Shown: one piece after another, positions 28,015 to 37,175 of the stretch | How the letters are laid out: the number at the start of each line of letters is the position of its first letter | Position numbering within the stretch: position 1 is the first letter of the stretch | DNA from: Nocardioides humi | GTDB taxonomy: Bacteria; Actinomycetota; Actinomycetes; Propionibacteriales; Nocardioidaceae | Direction of reading: 5' to 3' | DNA: 64,000 nt | Assembly (NCBI RefSeq): GCF_006494775.1 | Contig: NZ_CP041146.1 | Coordinates: 1,736,001 to 1,800,000, forward strand | Translations under genes and position numbers: made by a program | Notes under the pieces: generated by a model | What the model was told of the DNA's origin: nothing | The model's database searches: none | Seen by the model: the letters and a program-made list of their open reading frames with translations, nothing else

Positions 28015-28997
28015 GTCCCGCTCCCCGCGAGATGCAGCTCCTCGGCACGTACGCACCGGACCTGCCGACCGTCGGCCATCGGGCGCAGGTGGGGCGTCGC
28101 GCCGCACGCGGACCGCGCGTGCGCGCAGCGGTCGGCGAAGACGCAGCCCTCGACGACCCGCCCGGGCGGCGGCACCACACCGGGAATGGTCGGCAGGCGG
28201 CCGCCGCGGTGCTGCGGAGCGGGCAGCGCGGCGAGCAGACCGGACGTGTAGGGGTGGAGCGGACGGGCGAGCACCTCCGCGACCGCGCCGGACTCGATGA
28301 CACGGCCGGCGTACATCGTGATCATCCGGTGACACATCTGTGCCACCACACCGAGGTCGTGGGTCACGAACACCACGCCCATCCCCTCGTCGCGGGCCAG
28401 GCCCGAGATCAGCTCCAGCAGCTGGGCCTGGATCGTGGCGTCGACAGCAGTGGTCGGCTCGTCGGCGATCAGCAGGCGCGGCGAGCACGCGAGCGCCAGC
28501 GCGATCACCACGCGCTGCCGCATCCCGCCCGAGAGCTCGTGCGGGTAGGCCCGCAGCCGGGCCCGCGGATCGGGGATGCCGACCTGGTCGAGCAGCTCGA
28601 CGGCCCGCGCGGTCGCCTGCCGCCGGCTCGTCCCCTGACGCCGCCGGAGCGTCTCGACGAGCTGGTGGCCGATCCGGAACACGGGGTCCAGGGCCGTCAT
28701 CGGCTCTTGGAAGACCATCGCCATCGGTACGTCGGCGTGCGGACGCCGACGACCCGCCTCGTCCCACAGGGGCTCCCCGCGCAGCCGTGCCTCCCCCTGG
28801 ACCCGCGAGGTGCGCGGGTCCAGGAGGCCCATGAGCGCCAGCGAGGTGACGGTCTTCCCGCTCCCACTCTCGCCGACCAGACCGACGACCTCCCCCGGCG
28901 CGACGTCGAAGGAGACGCCGTGCAGCGCCTGCACCTCCGTCCCGTGCGCGCTGAAGAAGACGTCGAGGCGGTCGACGCCGAGCAGTGCCTCACTCAT
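28011..28997 (-). CDS. Dpp/Opp-type ABC ATPase (DppD-like)
   Basis: A 328-residue ATPase with Walker A GESGSGKTVTSLALMG, Q-loop MVFQEPMTALDP, ABC signature LSGGMRQR and Walker B LLIADEPTTAVD. The C-terminal extension carries the cysteine cluster (GCVFADRCAHARSAC). Together with the DppF-like protein it completes a heterodimeric motor. It starts 15 bp after the binding-protein stop. Confidence 0.87.
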   Translation of the reverse strand: MSEALLGVDRLDVFFSAHGTEVQALHGVSFDVAPGEVVGLVGESGSGKTVTSLALMGLLDPRTSRVQGEARLRGEPLWDEAGRRRPHADVPMAMVFQEPMTALDPVFRIGHQLVETLRRRQGTSRRQATARAVELLDQVGIPDPRARLRAYPHELSGGMRQRVVIALALACSPRLLIADEPTTAVDATIQAQLLELISGLARDEGMGVVFVTHDLGVVAQMCHRMITMYAGRVIESGAVAEVLARPLHPYTSGLLAALPAPQHRGGRLPTIPGVVPPPGRVVEGCVFADRCAHARSACGATPHLRPMADGRQVRCVRAEELHLAGSGT

Positions 28998-29012
28998 GGC
29001 AGCACCTGCTCC

Positions 29013-30539
29013 TCAGCCCAGGGAGACGCCGAGGAGCCTCGGCTTGCCGAGGAGGTTGTCCTCGAAGCCGGAGACGTCCTCGCCGAGGGCGATCAGGTTG
29101 TCCGGGAAGGAGATCGGCAGGAAGGACGCGTTCTCGAAGACCGCCCGGGCGGCCTCCTGGAAGCCGGGCGCCCGCTCCGCGTTCTCCAGCGACGCGTCGG
29201 TGCTCGCCAGCGCCTCCGCGAGGCCCGGGGTCGCCAGGCCGGAGACGTTGTAGAAGCTGCTCTCCGAGAAGAGCACGTCGAACGCCATCTTGGGGTCGGG
29301 ACGTCCCGTGAACGCCGACAGCAGGGCGGGCTCGGCGTGATCGACGAAGTACGCGTTGACCGCCTGGACGCCCTCCAGGGGCTTCAGGTCGACAGTGACG
29401 CCGACAGCTGCCCACTGCTGCTGCAGGATCTCACCCATCCGGACGGTGCCGGCGTCGGCGCTGAGCAGCATGTCGAAGGTCAGGTCCGATGCGCCGGCCT
29501 CCGCGAGCAGCGTGCGGGCGAGGTCCGGGTCGAAGTCGTAGGCCAGATCGCCGTTCGCGGCCCAGTAGCCGTCCGGGAACGGCCCCGACGCCGGGCTGCC
29601 CAGGCCGAAGTAGGCGCTCTGCACGATCGTCTTGCGGTCGATCGCGAGGTTCAGCGCCCGGCGGACGCGCACGTCCTTCAGCTCCGGCGAGCCGATGTCG
29701 AAGTACACCTGGTCTACCCACAGGCGCGGCGTCCTGACCAGCTGGATGCCCGACTCGTCGTCCAGCTCGGCGGCGTCGGCCGGCGCATAGCCCAGCGCGA
29801 CGTCCTGCTTGCCGGACCGCAGCGAGGTGGCTCGGGTGGTCGGGTCGGCGATCACGTTGAACTGGATCTCCGGCACGCGCACCGCGTCGGCGTCCCAGTA
29901 GTCGTCGAACCGCTCGACGCGGAGGAACTGGCCACGGTTCCACTTCACGATCTCCCACGGGCCGGCGCCCACCGGGTGGTCGCTGACGTCGCCGTCGCTC
30001 TCCTCCACCGCGGCCGGCGAGACCATCATGCCGGCGCGATCGGAGAGGACCATGAGCAGCGAGGCGTCCGGCTCGGACAGCTCGAGCGTCACGGTGAGCG
30101 GGTCGTCGACCCGGATCGAGGTGACCGAGGCGAGGTCGACCGCGACGTTCGAGCCCTCGCCCTTGGCGCGCTCGAGGTTGAACCGGACCGCCTCGGCGTC
30201 CAGCGCGGTCCCGTCGTGGAAGGTCAGTCCCTCCCGCAGGGTGAGGGTGAGCTCCTCCGGGCTCGTCTGCGACCAGGACTCGACCAGGCCGGGCCGCGCC
30301 ACCATGTCGGCGTCGAAGCTGATCAGCGTCTCGTAGAGGGGGTAGAGCATCACGTGGTCCCCTCCGGCGCTGCCGAGGATGGGGTCGAGAGAGGACGCGT
30401 CGGCCGGCACCGCGACGTCCAGCCGCTGGTCCCCTCCCCCGCTGCCGCCGTCGCCACCGCAGGCGGTGACGGTCAGGGTGAGGGCGGCGACCATCGCCAC
30501 GCCCGCCCGCTTGAGCGTCATGAGCTTGCTTGACCTCAT
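29013..30539 (-). CDS. Extracellular substrate-binding lipoprotein, SBP_bac_5 family
   Basis: A 508-residue solute-binding protein. The signal peptide ends in the lipobox TVTAC at about residues 23-27, after which a Gly/Asp-rich linker leads into the DppA/OppA fold (SSLDPILGS, LYETLISFD, REGLTFHDGTALDAEAVRF). The Cys would be lipidated, holding it on the outer face. It is the specificity subunit of the adjoining importer. Family members bind peptides, nickel, sugars or other small acids, and nothing in the sequence fixes the ligand here. A peptide ligand is not especially likely given the surrounding acyl-CoA enzymes. Confidence 0.85.
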   Translation of the reverse strand: MRSSKLMTLKRAGVAMVAALTLTVTACGGDGGSGGGDQRLDVAVPADASSLDPILGSAGGDHVMLYPLYETLISFDADMVARPGLVESWSQTSPEELTLTLREGLTFHDGTALDAEAVRFNLERAKGEGSNVAVDLASVTSIRVDDPLTVTLELSEPDASLLMVLSDRAGMMVSPAAVEESDGDVSDHPVGAGPWEIVKWNRGQFLRVERFDDYWDADAVRVPEIQFNVIADPTTRATSLRSGKQDVALGYAPADAAELDDESGIQLVRTPRLWVDQVYFDIGSPELKDVRVRRALNLAIDRKTIVQSAYFGLGSPASGPFPDGYWAANGDLAYDFDPDLARTLLAEAGASDLTFDMLLSADAGTVRMGEILQQQWAAVGVTVDLKPLEGVQAVNAYFVDHAEPALLSAFTGRPDPKMAFDVLFSESSFYNVSGLATPGLAEALASTDASLENAERAPGFQEAARAVFENASFLPISFPDNLIALGEDVSGFEDNLLGKPRLLGVSLG

Positions 30540-30609
30540 GGTTTTCTTCCTTCCTTGACAGCGCTCGGCGCGCTGGGGTCTGTCAGGTGCGGCCCGAGCC
30601 GTCGTGCCG

Positions 30610-31365
30610 CTAGCGCAGCGAGTTGCCTCCGTCGGCGATCAGCGACTGGCCGGTCACCCAGTCCGCGGACACGCTGCACAGGAAGCTCACGACCGCGGCG
30701 ATGTCCGCGGCGCGCCCGACCCGGCCGAGCGGCGTCGCGCGCCGGACGGCCTCCTTGAGGCGTTCGGGATCCGCGGTGATCTCGGCCAGGGCGTCGGTGT
30801 CGACGACGCCGCCGACAGCCGTGTTGGCGGTGACGCCCCGGTGCCCGAGCTCGGCGGCCAGGTAGCGCACGACGCTCTCGACCGCGGCCATGGACGCCGC
30901 GATCGGCGCGTAGCCGGGAACGTGCCGGTGCGTGCCGGTGCTCGTCACCGCCACCACCCGGCCGCCGCCGTCCAGGTCGGCGCCGGCGGCCTCGACCAGG
31001 CTGAGCAGCGCCCCGAGCCGGGCCGCGAACATCTCCTGGTACGCCGCCAGGGGCACGTCCAGGGACGGCCCCAGGCCCGGGTGGTCCGCACCGAAGCCGG
31101 TGGCGTTCGAGACGATCGCACGCACCGGTCCCAGCGCCGCCCGGGCGTCGATCACGAGCCGGCGGCACGACTCGGGTGAGCGCACGTCGACCTGGTAGGC
31201 CGCCGCTCTCCCGCCCTGACGCTCGATCGTCGCGACGAGGTCCCTCGCGGCGTCGGCCCGTGCGAAGTAGCCGACGGCGACGTCGTACCCGTCCCTGGCC
31301 AGGCGCTCGGCGACCGCGCGGCCGATGCCCCGGCTCGCACCGGTGACGACGGCGAGCCCGCTCAT
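30610..31365 (-). CDS. FabL-like short-chain dehydrogenase lacking the catalytic lysine
   Basis: A 251-residue SDR with the cofactor motif TGASRGIG. Its C-terminal half follows enoyl-ACP reductase FabL: GYAPIAAS, VVRYLAAELG, VDTDAL and TPLGRVG, ending IADGGNSLR. FabL uses Tyr-x6-Lys. Here the Tyr is present (GYAPIAASM) but Met replaces the Lys, which should cripple hydride transfer. It may be a scaffold, bind cofactor only, or use another residue. It overlaps the crotonase start by four bases. A gap of 70 bp separates it from the binding-protein gene. Confidence 0.7.
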   Translation of the reverse strand: MSGLAVVTGASRGIGRAVAERLARDGYDVAVGYFARADAARDLVATIERQGGRAAAYQVDVRSPESCRRLVIDARAALGPVRAIVSNATGFGADHPGLGPSLDVPLAAYQEMFAARLGALLSLVEAAGADLDGGGRVVAVTSTGTHRHVPGYAPIAASMAAVESVVRYLAAELGHRGVTANTAVGGVVDTDALAEITADPERLKEAVRRATPLGRVGRAADIAAVVSFLCSVSADWVTGQSLIADGGNSLR

Positions 31366-32162
31366 GCCGGCTCCCCGAGTCCCCCGAAGCCGACCTGATC
31401 ACCGGCGGCCGCCCGCGCGTAGCGCTCGCGCGCCGCCTGCTGCAGGCGCAGCGACTCCGGCGTCGCGAGGAGCTCCCCGAACGCGCCGCCCTCGAGGCGG
31501 AGGGCGTCGGAGAGCCCGAGCTCCGCACCCTCGCGCAGCACCCGCTTGGCGGCCGCCACCGCGGCGCGCGGCAGGTCCGCCAGCGCGGCCGCGGAGGCAC
31601 GGACCTCGGCACGGAAGTCGCCGGTGAGGACCCGGCTGACGATCCCGAGCCGGGCCGCGTGGTCCGCGTCGACCCGCAGGCCGGTGATCACGAGGTCGGT
31701 GGCGGGTCCCCGGCCGATCAAGCGGATCAGGCGCTGGGAGCCGCCCGCTCCCGGGATGATGCCCAGCGCGGTCTCGATCGCGGAGAAGTGGGCGCGCGGA
31801 CCGGCCCAGCGCAGGGTGCAGGCCAGCGCCAGCTCCAGCCCTCCGCCCCACGCCTGGCCGTCGATCGCGGCGACGACCGGCTGCGGCATCGTCTCGATCA
31901 GGCGCATCGTCGTGTACCACGCCCGCGCCTCCGGCACGGGGCCGTCGGCGAGGCGGCCGAGCTCGTCGAGGTCGGCGTGCGCGATGAAGCGGTCCTCGTC
32001 GGCGCTCGCCAGCACGATGACGGCCGCGTCCGGGTCGTCCGCGAGGTCGGACAGGTGCGCGCCGAGCTCCTCGAGGGCGGCGAAGGTGAGGAAGTTGCGA
32101 GGCGGGTTGTCGTAGACGAGCTCGACCACGCCTCCGGCGCGCTCGAGGTTCCAGAGCGGCAT
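31362..32162 (-). CDS. Enoyl-CoA hydratase/isomerase family protein (crotonase)
   Basis: A 266-residue crotonase. The oxyanion-hole strand (IDGQAWGGGLELALACTL) has the first catalytic Glu in GLEL. The second active-site Glu is retained in IETALGIIPGAGGSQRL. This enzyme should therefore be able to hydrate a 2-enoyl-CoA, unlike the other crotonase of the operon. It starts one base after the CocE-type hydrolase stop. In the proposed pathway it would act after the ligase makes an acyl-CoA. Confidence 0.8.
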   Translation of the reverse strand: MPLWNLERAGGVVELVYDNPPRNFLTFAALEELGAHLSDLADDPDAAVIVLASADEDRFIAHADLDELGRLADGPVPEARAWYTTMRLIETMPQPVVAAIDGQAWGGGLELALACTLRWAGPRAHFSAIETALGIIPGAGGSQRLIRLIGRGPATDLVITGLRVDADHAARLGIVSRVLTGDFRAEVRASAAALADLPRAAVAAAKRVLREGAELGLSDALRLEGGAFGELLATPESLRLQQAARERYARAAAGDQVGFGGLGEPA

Positions 32163-32163
32163 G

Positions 32164-33800
32164 TCAGGGCCGGCCTTCCTGTGGCAGGACGTCGAGGGAG
32201 AGCGCCGACTCCGCGAGGTGGAGGTCGACGACGACGGTGCGGGCCTCGGCGGAGGTGCTCGAGGGCGCGCCGGTGCTGAGGTTGCGGTCGAGGTGCGGGA
32301 AGGCGCTGCCCGCGACGAGCAGGCCCAGCCGGTGCCCGCGCCCGAAGCGCTGCGCGGCGTACCCGAGGTCGACGCGGACCCGTGTGGGCGTGTCGTCGGC
32401 GGGGCGGCCGAGCACGTGGCTCAGCCGCGCCACGCCCTCGGCGACCGGGTAGACCCGGCCGTCAGGACGGACGTCGACCAGGCGGACGACGAGGTCGGCG
32501 TCCGGCCGGCTCACCGACACCGTCAGGTCCGCGCGGACGCCGCCGACGACGTCGAGCGGCTCGTCGAGCTCCGCGGTCAGGTAGCTGAGCACGTCGGGCC
32601 GGTCGAGCTGCCGGCCCAGGTCGATCGGCCCGGGCGTGGATCGCCCGAGATGGATGACCCGGCCGCCGCGGCTCGGCACCGGGTCGAGCGGGTCGTGGGC
32701 GTAGCCGTCGACGGTGCCGGCCGGCGCCGGCTCGTGGCCGAGCCCGCCGGCCGGTGTCGGATGCAGCACCCGGGCCCGGGCGGCACGGGGCGGCCAGGCG
32801 TCGGCCGTGCGCCACTGGTCGGCGCCCATGAGGAAGTACCCGACCTCGTGCCGCGGCGCGGCCGCCGCGGGATCCGCGAAGAAGGCCAGCTGCTGGGCCG
32901 GCACCGCCGCCGCCCCCGCGGAGGCGGTGATGCCGAAGTTCAGCTCGCCGGTGTGGTGCGGCAGCGGTCCGGTGTGCGCCCACGGGCCCACGACGAGGCG
33001 GTGCGGCAGGTCGGGATGCGCACGCACGGCGTCGCGGAAGGCGTCGATCGTGGCGGAGGCGAAGACGTCGAACCAGCCCGTCGTGACGAACACCGGCACC
33101 TCGATCGCGGCCGGCTCCCACTCGGGGGTGGTCGGCACCCGGCCGGCCAGCAGCGCCGGGATGTCGATCGGGAAGCCGCGCAGCCGCGCCAGCGGACCAT
33201 CGGCCAGGGGCAGCGCCGTCAGGGCCGGCTCCGGGTCGAGGAGCAGGGCGTGCAGGGTGGCGACCGTCTCGGCGTCGGCGTCCTCCGGGCGGCGCCGCAG
33301 CCAGTCCGCGGCCATGTAGAGCAGCCAGCTGACGACCTGCTCGAGGCGCATCGCGCCCCCGAGCTCGCGCAGGTCGCGGCTGCCCGAGGTCACCATCGCG
33401 GCGGCCACGCCGGCCAGGCTCGGCGGGCGCTCGGCGGCGCCGAGGAAGGAGACGATGCCGCCGTACGACGTCCCCGCGAGGATCACCCGGCCGTCGCACC
33501 ACTCCTGGCGGGCGACCCACTCGACGGTGTCGTAGGCGTCGTGCGCCTCCTGGTCCCACATGATCGGCTCCCAGTCGCCTTCGGAGCCGAACCGTCCCGG
33601 GTGTCCTGGCAGACGGCGGCGAAGCCGCCGTGGACGCAGTCGGCCGGTCGCAGCACGTCCGAGGAGATCAGCCGGCGCCCGTACGGCGTCCGGAAGAGCA
33701 CCGCGGGCCGGGGCTCGCCGTGGTGCCACACGTCGGCCCTCAGGGTCACGTCGTCGCGCATCGGCGTCTCGACGTCGCCGAGCCAGAACGCCGCGGTCAT
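32164..33800 (-). CDS. CocE/NonD-type serine hydrolase (one-base frameshift)
   Basis: An alpha/beta hydrolase of about 545 residues with a C-terminal jelly-roll (X-Pro dipeptidyl-peptidase type). The nucleophile elbow is LAGTSYGGIVSF, the acid segment TTGWFDVFAS and the histidine segment VVGPWAHTG. The frame breaks at CCC 33596-33598. One added base joins CQDTRG to RFGSEGDWEP, the usual family sequence there. CocE members cleave esters such as cocaine and acylated drugs or amino-acid esters. In this operon it may release an acid from an imported ester. No signal peptide, so it acts in the cytoplasm. Confidence 0.8.
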
Positions 33801-34564
33801 GCCGGGCCCGCCGTCTGGAGCATGCCCAGCCCCATCTCGTTCCAGCCGGCCGTCGCGCCTCCGTCGACCGTGATGACGCCGCCGTTCATGTACGACGAGC
33901 CGGGCAACGCGGCGAAGACGGCGGCGCGGGCCTGCTCCTCGGGACGGCTGAGGCGCCCGGCCGGCGTCGCCCGGAGGAATCCGTTGCGGGCCGGGCCGTC
34001 CTCGGGCCACAGGTCGTCGGCCATCGCGGTGCGGGTCGGCCCGGTGACCATCGCCACGGCGCGGATCCCCTGGGCCCCGTAGTCGACGGCGACCGAGCGG
34101 GTCAGGCCGATCACCGCGTGCTTGGCCATGTTGTAGACCGAGGACCTCGGCGTCGCCCCGACGCCGCACATCGACGCCGTGAAGACGAACACCCCGCCCC
34201 GTTCACGCATGTGCGGCACGCCGGAGCGCACGAGGTAGAAGTTGGCGTCGCAGCACACGCCCATCACGCGGCGGTAGTCGTCGTCCGAGATCGAGTGCGG
34301 ACGCCCGGGGATGCTGATCCCCGCGTTCCCGTGCACGACGTCCAGGCGGCCGTGGTCGGCCACGACGTCGCGGACCGCCGCCTCCACCGCGGCCGGGTCC
34401 GACACGTCGCAGCGCCGGATCCCGGGGCCCTCGTGCAGGTCCAGGCCCACCACGGTGGCGCCGGCCCGCTCGAAGAGCGCCATCGAGGCGGCGCCGATGC
34501 CCGACGCCGCGCCGGTGACGACCACGACGTGGCCGTCGAAGAGACCGAAGATGCTCTCGTCCAT
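33797..34564 (-). CDS. Short-chain dehydrogenase/reductase
   Basis: A 255-residue classical SDR. Cofactor motif VTGAASGIGAAS is at about residues 16-27, with a following Asp (GLDLHEG) that favours NAD over NADP. The catalytic set is complete: Ser in FTASMCGVG, then Tyr and Lys in YNMAKHAV. In the operon it could oxidise a hydroxyacyl-CoA or an alcohol on the substrate. It overlaps the CocE gene start by four bases and begins 12 bp after the upstream crotonase stop. Confidence 0.78.
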   Translation of the reverse strand: MDESIFGLFDGHVVVVTGAASGIGAASMALFERAGATVVGLDLHEGPGIRRCDVSDPAAVEAAVRDVVADHGRLDVVHGNAGISIPGRPHSISDDDYRRVMGVCCDANFYLVRSGVPHMRERGGVFVFTASMCGVGATPRSSVYNMAKHAVIGLTRSVAVDYGAQGIRAVAMVTGPTRTAMADDLWPEDGPARNGFLRATPAGRLSRPEEQARAAVFAALPGSSYMNGGVITVDGGATAGWNEMGLGMLQTAGPA

Positions 34565-34576
34565 GGCGGTGTCTCC

Positions 34577-35395
34577 CTACTTCCCGACGAAGCGCGGGCG
34601 GCGCTTCTCGATGAACGCCGTGGCGCCCTCGAGCGCGTCCACGACCTCGGCGTTGTTGCGGATGTGGACGGCGTTCTGGAGGCGCAGCGCCTGTTGGACC
34701 GGCTGTCCGATCGCCTGCTCGCGCAGCTCCTTGAAGAGGCCGATCGCCGCGGTCGGCGCGCTCGCCAGCCGCTGTGCCTCGGCGAGCGTGGTGCTGACGA
34801 GGTCCTCGGGGGCGACGACCTTCGTGAAGATGCCGAGACGCTCGGCCTCGTCCGCGTCGAGCAGTGCGCCGGAGAGGTAGATCTCGGTCGCGCGTGCGGC
34901 ACCGACGAGCCGCGACATCATCACGAGGCCGCCGGCCTGCGCGACGTTCAGCAGGGCGCTGCCCAGGCGGGCCCGCGAGCTCGCGATCCGGACGTCCCCG
35001 GCGCAGGCCAGCTCGGCGCCGGCACCGGCCGCGTCCCCGTTGATCGCCATGATGACCGGGACCCGGCTGGTCACCAGCATCTCGATGATGCGCAGGTACA
35101 TCGGGTCCGGCGTGGTGCCGATCACCGGCGATCGCGTGTACTCGCCGCGCAGGTGCTCCTCGACGGCGCCGAGGTCGTCGCCCGCGCAGAAGGAGCGGCC
35201 CTCGCCGGTGATCACCAGGACGCGCGTCTCGCGGTCGGCCAGCGCTCGCTCGAGGACGGCGTACAGGTCCTCGCCGAGCTCGCGATCGATCGCGTTCAGC
35301 CGCTCCGGGCGGTTCAGCGCGATCCAGCAGACGCCGGGGTGGGGCTCGTGCGTGCGCAGCGTCGAGCAGGCGAAGTCCTCGTGCAGGGTGGTCAT
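34577..35395 (-). CDS. Crotonase-fold protein missing the second catalytic Glu
   Basis: A 272-residue crotonase superfamily member. The oxyanion hole (FCAGDDLGAV and INGDAAGAGAELACAGDV) and the first Glu position (GAEL) are there. The second Glu, normally in a PExxLGxxPGxGG segment, is replaced by LGSALLNVAQAGG. It may be an isomerase, thioesterase or decarboxylase rather than a hydratase. Start ATG overlaps the SDR stop upstream. Confidence 0.72.
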   Translation of the reverse strand: MTTLHEDFACSTLRTHEPHPGVCWIALNRPERLNAIDRELGEDLYAVLERALADRETRVLVITGEGRSFCAGDDLGAVEEHLRGEYTRSPVIGTTPDPMYLRIIEMLVTSRVPVIMAINGDAAGAGAELACAGDVRIASSRARLGSALLNVAQAGGLVMMSRLVGAARATEIYLSGALLDADEAERLGIFTKVVAPEDLVSTTLAEAQRLASAPTAAIGLFKELREQAIGQPVQQALRLQNAVHIRNNAEVVDALEGATAFIEKRRPRFVGK

Positions 35396-36129
35396 TGGCG
35401 GTTCATTCCTCCATCGATGAAAAGTGACTGGCCCGTGACGTAGCCGGAGTCCTCGCCGAGGAGCCAGCTGATGGCGCCGGCCACGTCGTCGGGGCGTCCC
35501 AGGCGGCGCAACGGCAGGGTTCGGGCGACGCGCTCGGCGATCGAGCGCAGCTCGCCCTCGTCGAGCATCGGCGTGTCGATGAATCCCGGGCAGACGGCGT
35601 TGGCCCGGACTCCCCGGGGACCGAGCTCGACCGCCAGGGACCGGGTCAGCGTGAGCAGGCCGCCCTTGCTGGCGTCGTACGCGACCTGTCCGGCGAAGCC
35701 GGTCACCGCGATCGAGCACACGTTGACGACCGCCGGCGACCTCCCCGCCGCCAGCAGGTCGGCCAGGTCGCGCGCCAGGCGGAACGGCGCCCGCAGGTTG
35801 ACGTCGAGAACGGCGTCCCATCGCTCGTCGTCGTGGTCGGGCAGCGACGCCCTCAGCTCGATCCCGGCGTTGTTGACGAGCGCATCGAGCCCGCCGAGCC
35901 GCTCGAGCGCCTGCCCGGCGATCTCCGTCGGCGCCCGCGGGTCCCTCAGGTCGACCCCGGCCACGTGCAGCCCCGGCGGTCCCGGCTCCCGGTGCTGCCG
36001 GACGACGTCCGGCCGGTCGACCGCGAGGACCTGGGCCCCGTCGGCGAGCAGGCGGGCGGTCACCGCGGTGCCGATCCCTCCCAGCGCACCGGTGACGACG
36101 ACGCGTCGCCGGTCGAGCGGGCCACTCAT
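35392..36129 (-). CDS. Short-chain dehydrogenase/reductase, FabG-like
   Basis: A 245-residue classical SDR. The cofactor loop is TGALGGIGTAV, NNAG follows at about residue 90, and the catalytic Ser (VNVCSIAVTG) and Tyr/Lys (YDASKGG) are intact. The C-terminus GYVTGQSLFIDGG is standard for FabG-like enzymes. It could act as a 3-hydroxyacyl-CoA dehydrogenase in the breakdown route. Overlaps of four bases with both neighbours place it firmly in the operon. Confidence 0.8.
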   Translation of the reverse strand: MSGPLDRRRVVVTGALGGIGTAVTARLLADGAQVLAVDRPDVVRQHREPGPPGLHVAGVDLRDPRAPTEIAGQALERLGGLDALVNNAGIELRASLPDHDDERWDAVLDVNLRAPFRLARDLADLLAAGRSPAVVNVCSIAVTGFAGQVAYDASKGGLLTLTRSLAVELGPRGVRANAVCPGFIDTPMLDEGELRSIAERVARTLPLRRLGRPDDVAGAISWLLGEDSGYVTGQSLFIDGGMNRQ

Positions 36130-37106
36130 GCGACGGCGTCCTCGCGGCGGACCAGCAGTCGCACGGCGTTGTCGCGCAGCCACGCCGTGCGGACGTCGGG
36201 GGCGATCGGGAGGACGGACACCGCCTCGGCGACCGACGCGAGTCCCTGCGCGTGCGTCCAGCTCGTCGAGCCGAAGAGCACGCGGTCCCGCACCGATCGG
36301 GAGCCGTGGAGGAACAGCGGCTCCCAGCCCGAGCCCGCGGCGGCCATCGTCCGCGGATGGTGCGAGGAGAACTCCAGGTACACGTTCGGGTGCCGCTGCA
36401 GGAGCGCGACCGCCTCCAGGACCCAGGGCCACCCGCCGTGGCCCAGGACGATGCGCAGGCGCGGGTGACGGGTGGCCAGCGCGTCGATGACCTGCGGGCC
36501 GCTGATCGCCATGGGGGACGGCGAGAAGTTCTGTCCGCTGTGGATCCAGACCGGCAGCTCCCGGTCGGTGGCGAGCGCCCACAGCCCGTCCAGGGCCGGG
36601 TCTCGCGGATCCACGCCGTCGAGGAACGGGATCACCGACAGCCCCGGCATCCCGAGCTCGTCGACCGCTCGCACCGCCTCGACGACCGCGGCATCCGGGT
36701 CCGCCAGCGAGACGCCGCCCCAGGGCACGAAGCGGTCGCTGAGCCGCGCGATCTCGGCGACGTGGTCGTTCACGGTGCCGCCCGCACAGGGCCACGGGCC
36801 GCCGTGGATCACCTGCACGATGTCGTGCCTCTCGAGCTCGGCGACCCGCTCCCGCGGATCGAAGGCCGCCGCGGCCACGTCGGCCAGATCCTCGATCGCG
36901 GCGTCGAGGTCCTCCGCCAGCGCGGCCAGCACCTGCCGGGTGGAGCGACCGGACATCGCGGCGAAGCGGGCCGCGAACACCACGCCGTAGCGCGGGGCGG
37001 CGGTGAGCAGCGCCCCCAGGTAGGCACGCCAGCCCTCGCGGCGCAGGACGACGTCGCACATGTCGACGACCGCGGCCCGCGAGGTGAACGGCATCACAGA
37101 GTGCAT
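36126..37106 (-). CDS. Amidohydrolase_2-like protein lacking metal ligands
   Basis: A 326-residue TIM-barrel protein of the ACMSD/amidohydrolase_2 group and first gene of the 13-gene operon. Family enzymes start with a metal-binding HxH. Here that strand reads AVVDMCDVVLRR. The later His positions survive (VWIHSGQNFSPSP, VLGHGGWPW), but the catalytic Asp normally in FGSD is Thr (VLFGSTSWTHAQGLA). Metal binding is thus doubtful and it may bind rather than cut its ligand. ATG 37106 lies about seven bases after a TAAACA -10-like box, as in a leaderless mRNA. ATG 37094 is the alternative. Confidence 0.65.
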   Translation of the reverse strand: MHSVMPFTSRAAVVDMCDVVLRREGWRAYLGALLTAAPRYGVVFAARFAAMSGRSTRQVLAALAEDLDAAIEDLADVAAAAFDPRERVAELERHDIVQVIHGGPWPCAGGTVNDHVAEIARLSDRFVPWGGVSLADPDAAVVEAVRAVDELGMPGLSVIPFLDGVDPRDPALDGLWALATDRELPVWIHSGQNFSPSPMAISGPQVIDALATRHPRLRIVLGHGGWPWVLEAVALLQRHPNVYLEFSSHHPRTMAAAGSGWEPLFLHGSRSVRDRVLFGSTSWTHAQGLASVAEAVSVLPIAPDVRTAWLRDNAVRLLVRREDAVA

Positions 37107-37154
37107 GAACGTTTGTTTACCAGTGCTCGCACGTCCGCGTCAACAAACGTTCAT
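37105..37154. promoter_or_regulatory. TetR operator and divergent promoters for the catabolic operon
   Basis: Two 16-bp arms, 37105-37120 (ATGAACGTTTGTTTAC) and 37139-37154, are inverted copies with one mismatch and an 18-bp spacer. Each arm is itself an imperfect palindrome around AACGTT, so each can bind a TetR dimer. The left arm covers the likely -10 (TAAACA on the minus strand) and start of the amidohydrolase-like gene. The right arm touches a TATATT -10-like box (37154-37159) for the divergent TetR gene. Binding would repress both directions, and ligand (perhaps an acyl-CoA) would release it. Confidence 0.75.
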
Positions 37155-37175
37155 ATATTCGTGTACGGTCGGGTC

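Noticed and set aside
23569..37106. Natural-product biosynthetic cluster
   Set aside because: There is no PKS, NRPS, terpene cyclase or RiPP precursor. Importer, hydrolase, ligase, crotonase and SDR genes fit breakdown better.
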